49,926 nucleotides of DNA. Source: Lachnospiraceae bacterium (GTDB taxonomy: Bacteria; Bacillota; Clostridia; Lachnospirales; Lachnospiraceae). The stretch spans positions 1-49,926 of the forward strand of contig JAKSRS010000016.1 in NCBI GenBank assembly GCA_024403515.1, in the 5' to 3' direction. The notes under the pieces are model-generated. The model saw only the letters and a list, made by a program, of their open reading frames with translations, was not told the DNA's origin and did no database searches. Position numbers and translations under genes: made by a program. Positions 9,890-16,838 of this stretch are shown here, in pieces; within the stretch, counting starts at the first letter, position 1; the number at the start of each line of letters is the position of its first letter.

Positions 9890-9994
9890 AACAAAAAATT
9901 ATCTTGATTTGCTAAAAAAAGTGTGTTAATTTACTAGGCGATTGCTAGGATGCGAATATATTGGATATTTATTCAGTCGTATTTGGAGGATTAA

Positions 9995-12064
9995 ATGGCT
10001 AAAAATCTTGTAATAGTCGAGTCACCGGCTAAGGTTCATTCAATTAAAAAGTTTTTGGGCTCAAACTACGAAGTAGTGGCAAGCTATGGTCATGTAAGGG
10101 ACCTTCCCAAGAGCCAGCTTGGAATTGATGTGGATAATGATTACGAACCTAAATATATAACTATACGTGGAAAGGGCGATGTTTTGGCTACACTTCGAAA
10201 GGAAGTGAAGAAGGCTGAAAAGATTTATCTCGCAACTGACCCTGACCGCGAAGGCGAAGCAATTTCATGGCATCTTATGGAAGCACTTAAGCTTAGCGGG
10301 AAAAACGTACGAAGAATTACATTTAATGAAATTACAAAGACTGCCGTCAAGGAATCTTTGAAGAATGCAAGAGATATCGACATGAGTCTTGTTGATGCTC
10401 AGCAGACAAGAAGAATGCTCGATAGAATGGTTGGTTACAAGATTTCCCCTATTCTCTGGGTAAAGGTTAAAAGAGGTCTTTCTGCAGGACGAGTTCAGTC
10501 CGCTGCTTTGAAGATTATCTGCGACAGAGAAGAAGAGATTGATAACTTTATCCCCGAAGAGTACTGGACAATTGATGCATCCATTAAAGCTTCAGGTATT
10601 TCCAAACCACTTATCTGCAAGTATGTTGGAAGTGATGGTAAAAAACTTGAAGTTAAATCATCCTCACAGGCTGAAAAGATTATTTCAGACATTAAGAAAA
10701 ATGATTTTGTTATTTCAGATATAAAGGCTTCAACAAGAATTCGTAAGGCACCGCTTCCTTTTACAACTTCTACATTACAGCAGGAAGCCAGCAAGGCTTT
10801 AAACTTCTCATCACAAAAGACTATGAGACTTGCCCAGCATCTCTACGAAGGTGTTGATATTGGAAGCACTACTGTAGGTATTATTACTTACTTACGTACT
10901 GATTCAACTCGTGTTTCTGAAGAAGCTGAAAACGCTGCTAATGCATATATCAGTGAAAAATATTCAGATAAATATTTAAGAGAAAACGCTAACGCTAAAA
11001 AGCCTCAGGGCAAGATTCAGGATGCGCACGAGGCTATCAGACCTACTGCCATCGAAAGAACTCCTGCGGAAATGAAGAACTACCTTTCAAGGGATGAACT
11101 TAGGTTATATACCCTTATCTGGAAGCGCTTTGTTGCAAGCCGCATGGCTGATGCTGTATACGATGTTACAAGTGTTAAGCTTGATTGCGGTAACCACAAT
11201 TTCAGTATGAGTGCGTCAAAGGTTTCTTTTGACGGATTTATGTGCGTATATATGGAATCTACCGAAGGCGGTGAAGGTGAAGAAGAGCCTAATACTTTCT
11301 TTGGTAAGCTTGAAAAAGACTGCAAGATTACACTTTCTGATGTGGAAGGTAAGCAGCACTTTACACAGCCTCCGGCACATTTTACTGAAAGCTCGCTTAT
11401 TAAGACTTTGGAAGAAAACGGTATAGGTCGTCCCAGTACATATGCGCCGACTATTTCGACTATTCTTGGAAGACACTATGTTGGTAAAGAAGGTAAGACT
11501 TTATTCGCTACAGAACTTGGTACTGTTGTAAATGATATGATGAAGGATGCTTTTCCTTCTATTGTTGATGCCAGATTTACTGCTAACATGGAAACTCTTC
11601 TTGATGGTATCGCTGATGGTACTATCAAATGGAAGACTGTTGTTGCAAACTTCTATCCGGACTTTAAGGAAGCTGTTGATGTGGCTGAAAAGGATCTTGA
11701 AAAGATTAAGGTTCAGGATGAGGTCAGCGATGAAATCTGCGATGTTTGCGGCAGAAACATGGTTGTCAAATACGGCCCTCACGGAAAGTTTTTGGCTTGC
11801 CCCGGATTTCCTGAGTGTAAGAACACTGCACCTTACTTTGAAAAGATTGGTGTTAAGTGTCCTAAGTGCGGAAAGGATATCGTTATCAGAATGACTAAGA
11901 AGGGCAAGCGCTACTATGGTTGTTCAGGTATTCCGGATTGTGACTTTATGGTTTGGCAAAAGCCAGTGGACAAACTTTGCGAGAAGTGCGGCAGTATTTA
12001 CACTATTCGCGGTAACAAGCTTGTTTGCTCAAATCCTGAGTGTGCACACTCTATTGACAGATAA
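9995..12064 (+). CDS. topA: DNA topoisomerase I (type IA)
   Basis: Relaxes negatively supercoiled DNA by transient single-strand cleavage. The 689-residue protein has an N-terminal Toprim domain with the acidic DPDRE motif (82-86), and the catalytic tyrosine in the ITYLRTDST motif (Y299, with R301 next to it). The C-terminus carries three zinc-ribbon modules, each with a four-Cys pattern (CDVCG...CPGFPEC, CPKCG...CSGIPDC, CEKCG...CSNPEC). The ribosome binding site TTGGAGGA precedes the ATG by about 6 nt. A strong terminator follows. In B. subtilis topA also sits upstream of codY; the trmFO-xerC-hslVU genes between them there are absent here. Confidence 0.97.
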   Translation: MAKNLVIVESPAKVHSIKKFLGSNYEVVASYGHVRDLPKSQLGIDVDNDYEPKYITIRGKGDVLATLRKEVKKAEKIYLATDPDREGEAISWHLMEALKLSGKNVRRITFNEITKTAVKESLKNARDIDMSLVDAQQTRRMLDRMVGYKISPILWVKVKRGLSAGRVQSAALKIICDREEEIDNFIPEEYWTIDASIKASGISKPLICKYVGSDGKKLEVKSSSQAEKIISDIKKNDFVISDIKASTRIRKAPLPFTTSTLQQEASKALNFSSQKTMRLAQHLYEGVDIGSTTVGIITYLRTDSTRVSEEAENAANAYISEKYSDKYLRENANAKKPQGKIQDAHEAIRPTAIERTPAEMKNYLSRDELRLYTLIWKRFVASRMADAVYDVTSVKLDCGNHNFSMSASKVSFDGFMCVYMESTEGGEGEEEPNTFFGKLEKDCKITLSDVEGKQHFTQPPAHFTESSLIKTLEENGIGRPSTYAPTISTILGRHYVGKEGKTLFATELGTVVNDMMKDAFPSIVDARFTANMETLLDGIADGTIKWKTVVANFYPDFKEAVDVAEKDLEKIKVQDEVSDEICDVCGRNMVVKYGPHGKFLACPGFPECKNTAPYFEKIGVKCPKCGKDIVIRMTKKGKRYYGCSGIPDCDFMVWQKPVDKLCEKCGSIYTIRGNKLVCSNPECAHSIDR

Positions 12065-12081
12065 TTATATTTTGTAATTTT

Positions 12082-12111
12082 CCCCCGTCGCCTCTGTGAC
12101 GGGGGTTTTTT
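12082..12111 (+). terminator. Rho-independent terminator of topA
   Basis: CCCCCGTC pairs perfectly with GACGGGGG around an 8-nt loop, and TTTTTT follows. It lies 18 bp after the topA stop. Confidence 0.93.
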
Positions 12112-12168
12112 GAACCTAGGGGACGGGGTTAGTGGTTCATTTTTGCCAGCTGGCAACCGCCAGGCTTT
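12112..12168. other. Non-coding lead-in to the 22-bp array
   Basis: Contains a CTAGGGGACGGGGTTAG stretch and GTGGTTCATTTT, followed by the perfect 14-bp palindrome TTGCCAGCTGGCAA (12143-12156) and a degenerate first copy of the array unit (CCGCCAGGCTTTCAT). No gene is credible here. The G-rich stretch resembles sequence I associate with REP-type extragenic palindromes in other bacteria, a memory-based impression only. Confidence 0.45.
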
Positions 12169-12366
12169 CATCTGCCAGTTGCCAGACTTTCATCCGGCAG
12201 CCGCCAGACTTTCATCTGCCGGCCGCCAGACTTTCATCCGGCAGTTGCCAGACTTTCATCTGCCGGCCGCGAGATATTCATCCGGCAGCCGCCAGACATT
12301 CATCTGGCAGTTGCCAGACTCTCATCTGCCAGCCACCAGACATTCATCTGGCAGTTGCCAGACTTC
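12169..12366. repeat. Tandem array of nine 22-bp units, each an imperfect palindrome
   Basis: Nine consecutive units start with CATC at 12169, 12191, 12213, 12235, 12257, 12279, 12301, 12323 and 12345, exactly 22 bp apart. The last three bases of a unit are usually TTT or ATT. The consensus is CATC[TC]G[CG]C[AG]G[TC][TC]GCCAGAC[TA]TT. The centre, for example CTGGCAGTTGCCAG, is self-complementary. Units alternate between a CTGCC form and a CCGGC form, giving a 44-bp higher-order period that breaks at units 7-8. A degenerate tenth unit follows from 12367. Since 22 is not a multiple of 3 the array is not a protein repeat; open frames across it are incidental. There are no spacers, so it is not CRISPR. 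Confidence 0.9.
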
Positions 12367-12372
12367 CTTCTG

Positions 12373-12407
12373 ACAGTGGTCGAAAATCTTCGATTTCCGA
12401 CCACTGT
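12373..12407. repeat. 35-bp near-perfect palindrome after the array
   Basis: ACAGTGGTCG at 12373-12382 is the exact reverse complement in register of CGACCACTGT at 12398-12407 (the C before it is also present), and the centre AAAATCTTCGATTTC is also largely self-complementary. It would form a long hairpin with little loop. A short G-rich stretch follows instead of a T-run, so it is not a normal terminator. It separates the 22-bp array from the element with terminal inverted repeats. Confidence 0.8.
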
Positions 12408-12419
12408 TGGTGGGGGTTC

Positions 12420-12769
12420 GATAACTAAGTTAATATTCACATTTATTTCCCAACCTCCAAAACCACATTAGGCTATGCGCCACATGCAGAACCGGCACGT
12501 CAGTGTGCGGCAAGCCCGCACGCGCCATCTTGCGATTAACCGAATTGTCTTGTGCAGCAAGCTGCACACCGCCTTCTGCTTCGCATCAGGCTTTTTTCGC
12601 CAACCGCAAGCATTTCTGCTTATGAGCAAGCTCAACGCAGAAATGCTTGTGGTTGGCGAAAGACAATTCGAAGGAAGGGTGCGTCAGGGCCCTTCCTGGT
12701 GGCTGGGGCTTTATTTTGTGGTTTTGGTGGTTGGGGTTTATAAATGTTGTGAATATTAACTTAGTTATC
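12420..12769. mobile_element. MITE-like element of about 350 bp with long terminal inverted repeats and nested hairpins
   Basis: The outer 21 bp on each side are perfect inverted repeats (GATAACTAAGTTAATATTCA at the left). Imperfect similarity continues to about 50 bp through the CCAACCTCCAAAACCACA segment, matched on the right by its reverse complement at 12716-12738. Inside are hairpins: GTGCGG/CCGCAC (12505-12521), CGAATTGTCT/AGACAATTCG (12541-12550 with 12661-12670) enclosing TGTGCAGC/GCTGCACA (12551-12568), a 24-bp stem with one mismatch (12596-12619 with 12637-12660), and AGGAAGGG/CCCTTCCT (12672-12697). No transposase or credible gene is present. No clear target-site duplication is seen. 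It could instead be a structured RNA or a fossil insertion. Confidence 0.72.
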
Positions 12770-12771
12770 TA

Positions 12772-12786
12772 AATTTTCTGACAAAT
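12772..12786. promoter_or_regulatory. Predicted CodY box at the codY promoter
   Basis: AATTTTCTGACAAAT matches the 15-bp CodY consensus AATTTTCWGAAAATT at 13 of 15 positions. It ends 2 bp before the -35 hexamer of the codY promoter, which would suit negative autoregulation as known in some Gram-positives. It begins 2 bp after the terminal repeat of the MITE-like element. Confidence 0.65.
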
Positions 12787-12788
12787 CC

Positions 12789-12817
12789 TTGATATCGCTT
12801 ATTTTCCGTGCTACAAT
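12789..12817 (+). promoter_or_regulatory. Sigma-A promoter of codY
   Basis: TTGATA (12789-12794), a 17-bp spacer, and TACAAT (12812-12817). The codY ATG follows after 43 bp, with TGGAGG as ribosome binding site. Confidence 0.8.
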
Positions 12818-12860
12818 ATATTCAATTATGGGTGATTTATTCTAAATTGGAGGTTATTTT

Positions 12861-13646
12861 ATGAGTAGTGTTCAGTTACTTGATAAGACTCGCAAGATTG
12901 GCAAGCTTCTTCACAACAACAACTCTAGCAAGGTTGTATTCAACGACATTTGCAAGGTTATGCGCGAGATCTTAAAATCTAACATTCTTGTTATTAGCAA
13001 GAAGGGCAAGGTTCTTGGTGTTGGAAATGCTCCCGGGGTTGATGAGATTGAAGAACTTATCAAGAACAATGTCGGCGGTTTTGTTGACAGCATGCTTAAT
13101 GAACGTTTACTTGCTGTTCTTTCCACTAAAGAGAATGTTAACCTCGCTACTTTAGGTTTTGAAAATATTGATATTACCAAGTTCCAGGCGGTTATTTCAC
13201 CTATTGAAATCGCGGGTGAGCGTCTTGGTACCTTATTTGTTTACAAGGTTAATGAGCAGTACGATATTGACGATATTATTCTTTGTGAATACGGCTCTAC
13301 TGTTGTTGGTCTTGAGATGCTTCGTGCCGTTAACGAGGAAAATGCTGAAGAGTCAAGAAAACTCGCGGTTGTAAGATCTGCTATCAGTACCCTTTCTTTT
13401 TCCGAAATGGAAGCTATTACTCACATCTTTGATGAGTTAAACGGTATGGAGGGTATCCTTGTTGCCAGCAAGATTGCTGACCGTGTTGGTATCACAAGAT
13501 CTGTTATTGTTAATGCTTTAAGAAAATTTGAAAGTGCCGGTGTTATTGAATCAAGATCTTCAGGTATGAAGGGTACATACATCAAGGTTTTAAACGATGT
13601 TGTATTTGACGAAATCGAGAAGATTAAGAAAGAGAAGAATTTCTAA
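12861..13646 (+). CDS. codY: GTP- and branched-chain amino acid-sensing global regulator CodY
   Basis: Repressor of nutrient-limitation genes in low-GC Gram-positives. 261 aa, full length. An N-terminal GAF-type ligand domain (about residues 1-155) precedes a C-terminal winged helix whose recognition region VASKIADRVGITRSVIVNAL (201-220) is nearly the family consensus. It has its own promoter with a CodY-like box, and a terminator. It lies directly upstream of flgB and the fla/che operon, as in B. subtilis, where CodY also represses that operon. Confidence 0.97.
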   Translation: MSSVQLLDKTRKIGKLLHNNNSSKVVFNDICKVMREILKSNILVISKKGKVLGVGNAPGVDEIEELIKNNVGGFVDSMLNERLLAVLSTKENVNLATLGFENIDITKFQAVISPIEIAGERLGTLFVYKVNEQYDIDDIILCEYGSTVVGLEMLRAVNEENAEESRKLAVVRSAISTLSFSEMEAITHIFDELNGMEGILVASKIADRVGITRSVIVNALRKFESAGVIESRSSGMKGTYIKVLNDVVFDEIEKIKKEKNF

Positions 13647-13707
13647 CTTCAAATCTTTCAAAATTTCAAATTGCCGATACTAGATATTGTTATTAGTAAT
13701 GGATTAC

Positions 13708-13746
13708 GAAAACGTAAAGGGATTTACATCTCTTTACGTTTTTTGC
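13708..13746 (+). terminator. Rho-independent terminator of codY
   Basis: AAAACGTAAAGGGA pairs with TCTCTTTACGTTTT around a 6-nt loop, ending in a T-run. It separates codY from the fla/che operon by transcription, although codY and flgB are adjacent. Confidence 0.85.
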
Positions 13747-13883
13747 GTTTTCGGGGCCTGAAAACCTTGATTTTATTGCATTTGTCAAAAGAAAGCGAAA
13801 CGCATAATAAATTATGTCAACCTATATCTAGTGCAGTCAATGAAAAACTTATACTATATTATGTGGTTTTTTAGCAAAATCCC

Positions 13884-13911
13884 TTGTGTTTTTTGCCTTT
13901 TACTCTATAAT
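13884..13911 (+). promoter_or_regulatory. Main sigma-A promoter of the fla/che operon
   Basis: TTGTGT (13884-13889), 16 bp, then a perfect TATAAT (13906-13911), about 58 bp upstream of flgB. The stretch from the codY terminator to here (13747-13883) holds a small hairpin (GTTTTC/GAAAAC, 13747-13765) and a weaker promoter-like TTGTCA at 13782, but no gene. No good CodY box was found in it. Confidence 0.6.
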
Positions 13912-13968
13912 AAAATAAGGTGGGTAAAGTAGATACCTTTATGTCCATCTACACTAAAGGAGAAGAAT

Positions 13969-14361
13969 ATGATTAATTCAGGCGTTTTTAATTACGTTAA
14001 TGTTCTTGATAAGGCTGCTGATGCTTCATGGCTTAGAAATGAAGCTATTGCCAACAACCTTGCAAACGCAGACACTCCCGGCTACAAAAGACAGGATGTT
14101 TCTTTTGAAGCGGAGCTTGGTAAGGCCTTAAAGTACAATCATTACGAGTCTATGGACTCCAAGGTTGCACACCTTACAACTGACAGCATTGAGCCTCGTG
14201 TATTCAAGGACTATTCTGGTTTTTCATACAGACTTGACGGAAACAACGTCGATCCTGACACAGAAGGTGTAATGCTTGCCAAGAACCAGATTAAATATCA
14301 GGGTCTTTTAGAGTCAATTACCAACGAGTTTAATAACATTAAGATTGCAATCAAGAAGTAA
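13969..14361 (+). CDS. flgB: Flagellar basal-body rod protein FlgB
   Basis: Proximal rod subunit, exported by the flagellar type III system. The 130-residue product has the N-terminal rod/hook family signature NEAIANNLANADTPGYKRQDV (split here as ANNLANADTPGYKR) and a C-terminal helix IKYQGLLESITNEFNNIK. It is the first gene of the fla/che operon. AAAGGAG lies 7-8 nt before the ATG, and flgC follows after 14 bp. Confidence 0.97.
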   Translation: MINSGVFNYVNVLDKAADASWLRNEAIANNLANADTPGYKRQDVSFEAELGKALKYNHYESMDSKVAHLTTDSIEPRVFKDYSGFSYRLDGNNVDPDTEGVMLAKNQIKYQGLLESITNEFNNIKIAIKK

Positions 14362-14375
14362 GGAGGTAATCGATT

Positions 14376-14822
14376 ATGAGCATGTTTACATCTTTTGATA
14401 TAAACGCATCAGGCCTTTCAGCACAAAGATACCGCATGGATATCATTTCTGAAAACGTTGCCAATGCCAATACAACAAGAACTGAAGACGGAACTCCTTA
14501 CGTTAGAAAGGTTGTTACCTTTGCTGAAAAGGGCAAAAGAACACCCTTCTCAAGATACATGGGACAGGCTGTGGATGACTATTCAGGAAAGGGTGTTAAG
14601 GTTACAGGTGTTCACGAGGATAAAGTTACCGAGATGAACATGGTTTATGATCCTGCGCATCCTGATGCTGATGAAAATGGTTATGTTACATATCCTAATG
14701 TAAATATAATTACTGAAATGACTAACCTTATTGATGCAACAAGAGCCTATGAAGCTAATGCTACTGCATTTAGTGCCAGCAAGAATATGGCATTAAAGGG
14801 CCTTGAACTTGGTAAGGGTTGA
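14376..14822 (+). CDS. flgC: Flagellar basal-body rod protein FlgC
   Basis: Proximal rod protein that pairs with FlgB. The N-terminus has ISENVANANTTRTEDG, the FlgC version of the rod signature. The middle has VYDPAHPDADENGYVTYPNVN and the C-terminus the coiled segment MTNLIDATRAYEANATAFSA, both diagnostic of FlgC (each is written in the protein contiguously). 148 aa. A strong AAGGAGGT ribosome binding site precedes the ATG. It is cotranscribed with flgB and fliE. Confidence 0.97.
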   Translation: MSMFTSFDINASGLSAQRYRMDIISENVANANTTRTEDGTPYVRKVVTFAEKGKRTPFSRYMGQAVDDYSGKGVKVTGVHEDKVTEMNMVYDPAHPDADENGYVTYPNVNIITEMTNLIDATRAYEANATAFSASKNMALKGLELGKG

Positions 14823-14848
14823 TAAGCTGTTTTAAGGGGAGGCTATAA

Positions 14849-15166
14849 ATGGATATTTCATCTTTACTTGGAACTTCTTCCATAGTAGATGCCGACAGAA
14901 CCAAAGCGTCTACTATCTTGCAGCCGGTTAAAAGCGGCAATATGTTTGATGCTATTTTAAACGGGGCCATAGACAATATTAATAAGACTAACAGCTACTT
15001 GTCAGATGCTGAAAATGCTGAAATCAGCTTTGCATTGGGCGAAACCGAGAATACTCATGATTTGATGATTGCCCTTCAGAAGGCATCAACCGCACTTCAG
15101 TATACAGTCGCTGTAAGAGATAAATTCCTTGAAGCTTACAAGGAAATTATGCAGATGCAGATTTAG
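14849..15166 (+). CDS. fliE: Flagellar hook-basal body protein FliE
   Basis: Small protein thought to join the MS ring to the rod. 105 aa. The C-terminal half shows the FliE pattern: HDLMIALQKASTALQYTV followed by VRDKFLEAYKEIMQMQ. The first ~40 residues are variable. A GGGGAGG ribosome binding site lies upstream. It sits between flgC and fliF, as expected. Confidence 0.95.
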   Translation: MDISSLLGTSSIVDADRTKASTILQPVKSGNMFDAILNGAIDNINKTNSYLSDAENAEISFALGETENTHDLMIALQKASTALQYTVAVRDKFLEAYKEIMQMQI

Positions 15167-15193
15167 TAGGAAATTCAATTTAGGTGAGTGTAA

Positions 15194-16804
15194 ATGGGCG
15201 AGAAGATTATTGAGAAAATTAAAGAATTGTGGGCCAAGTTAGTTGAATGGTGGAATCACTTTACATCTAAGCAAAAGACCGTAATAGTAATCGCTGGGGT
15301 TGCTGTGGTACTTGCATTTGTAGGGTTATTTGCGTTGCTTACAAAGCCTAATTACGTTATTTTGACTACATGCGATTCAACTAAGGAAGCTTCAAGCGTG
15401 GTTGAAACACTTAAAGGAGAAAATATTCCCTGCGTGGCCAGTGAAGACGGCCTTCAGATACGTATTCCAAGAGAATATTTGTCAGTTGCGAATCTTGCGC
15501 TTGGTGCAAGTGGAATTACCACTGATACATATACTCTTGAAACCGCCCTTTCAAGCAGTTTTACAACCACTGAAGCAGATAAGCAGAAGAAATATGTTCT
15601 TTATCTTGAAAACAAGTTTGAGACAGATATAGTTAACTCTTTTTCAGCTATTAAAACAGCTTCAGTTACAATTAATCTTCCTGACAATGACGGAACACTT
15701 CTTGCTACCAAGGAGCAGGCCGGTGCCAAGATTGTTCTTGGTATAGACGGCGATTTTGATAAAGAAAATGCCAATAACCTTGCTAAAGCTTTCGCAACAG
15801 TTTTGGGATGCCCTAACACAGATACAATTGTTATCTTAAATACTGAGGCAGAACTTTTATTTTCAGGAAGCGATGAGTCATCAAGTTACGGAAATGCAAG
15901 TTCTCAGATGGCTGCCAAGGCCGAAGCTGAAAAGCTTGTAAGCAATGATGTTAAATCAGTACTTATCGGTACAGGTGAATTTGGTGATTTAAAGGTTTCA
16001 ACTAATTTAAAGATTGATTTTTCTTCAACCGAAGATGTTATACATAAATATACTCCTGCAGACGGCCAGGCACAGGGCGTTCTTGCTGAAGAAAAGAGCT
16101 ATACATCTGAATCTACCGGAGGAACTTCAGGCGTTCCCGGAACAGATTCAAATACTGAAACAACCTACTATTATAAAGACAATGACTATTCAAGTGAGAC
16201 AATAGAAGAGTTTTACAAAAAATATCTTCCTAACGAAGAGGTAGTTACCACAAATATTCCACCCGGAGTTATAAACTATGCAGGCTCATCTGTAGCTGTT
16301 TCCAGTACAAATTATGTAATGGTTAGAGAAGACAGCTTAAAAGCTCAGGGCGTTTTGGATGGAATAACCTGGGAAGAATACAAGGCCGCAAATAGCGAAA
16401 GAAAGCAGCTTCCTGTAAGTGAAGACATGATTACACTGGTTTCAAACGCCACCGGTTTTTCAACTTCAAATATCAGTATTCTTTCTTTTGAAGAAAATAT
16501 ATTTGTAGATAGCGAAGGTTCACCTATCGATATCTACGATGCAATTCAGGTTGCTTTAATTGTTATTATTCTTGCTCTTTTGGCATTCGTAGTAATTAGA
16601 AGCATGAGAACCGAAAAAGAACCTGAAGAAGCAGAAGAATTGTCTGTTGAAACTTTACTTCAGACAAACCCCGAACCTGTTCTTGACGACATTGAATTTG
16701 AAGAATCATCTGAAACACGTAAGATGATAGAAAAATTTGTTGATGAGAACCCGGAAGCCGTTGCAAACCTTCTTCGCAACTGGTTGAACGAAGAATGGGG
16801 TTAA
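15194..16804 (+). CDS. fliF: Flagellar MS-ring protein FliF
   Basis: Forms the MS ring in the cytoplasmic membrane and anchors the C ring. 536 aa. Transmembrane segments lie at about residues 29-49 and 452-471, with the secretin-like ring-building domains between them. The cytoplasmic C-terminus is acidic and ends with NLLRNWLNEEWG, the short tail that binds the FliG N-terminus. The beta-collar region (about 285-345) is rich in Ser, Thr and Gly. Confidence 0.96.
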   Translation: MGEKIIEKIKELWAKLVEWWNHFTSKQKTVIVIAGVAVVLAFVGLFALLTKPNYVILTTCDSTKEASSVVETLKGENIPCVASEDGLQIRIPREYLSVANLALGASGITTDTYTLETALSSSFTTTEADKQKKYVLYLENKFETDIVNSFSAIKTASVTINLPDNDGTLLATKEQAGAKIVLGIDGDFDKENANNLAKAFATVLGCPNTDTIVILNTEAELLFSGSDESSSYGNASSQMAAKAEAEKLVSNDVKSVLIGTGEFGDLKVSTNLKIDFSSTEDVIHKYTPADGQAQGVLAEEKSYTSESTGGTSGVPGTDSNTETTYYYKDNDYSSETIEEFYKKYLPNEEVVTTNIPPGVINYAGSSVAVSSTNYVMVREDSLKAQGVLDGITWEEYKAANSERKQLPVSEDMITLVSNATGFSTSNISILSFEENIFVDSEGSPIDIYDAIQVALIVIILALLAFVVIRSMRTEKEPEEAEELSVETLLQTNPEPVLDDIEFEESSETRKMIEKFVDENPEAVANLLRNWLNEEWG

Positions 16805-16838
16805 TGATTGCTATTAATGTATGAGGAATTAAGATAAC

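Noticed and set aside
9904..9932. Promoter for topA (TTGATT-N17-TAATTT)
   Set aside because: The -10 matches only about half of the consensus; topA may be transcribed from dprA readthrough or another site, so no call is made.
12169..12366. CRISPR array
   Set aside because: The units are directly adjacent with no unique spacers, and no cas genes are in the window.
12110..12759. Several short open frames across the repeat array and the MITE-like element (up to about 98 codons)
   Set aside because: They overlap one another in different frames, lack ribosome binding sites, and arise from repeats whose 22-bp period is not a multiple of 3.
13672..13679. GCCGATAC after codY as a SigD -10 for flgB
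   Set aside because: There is no TAAA at 14-16 bp upstream, and a transcript from here would run straight into the codY terminator.
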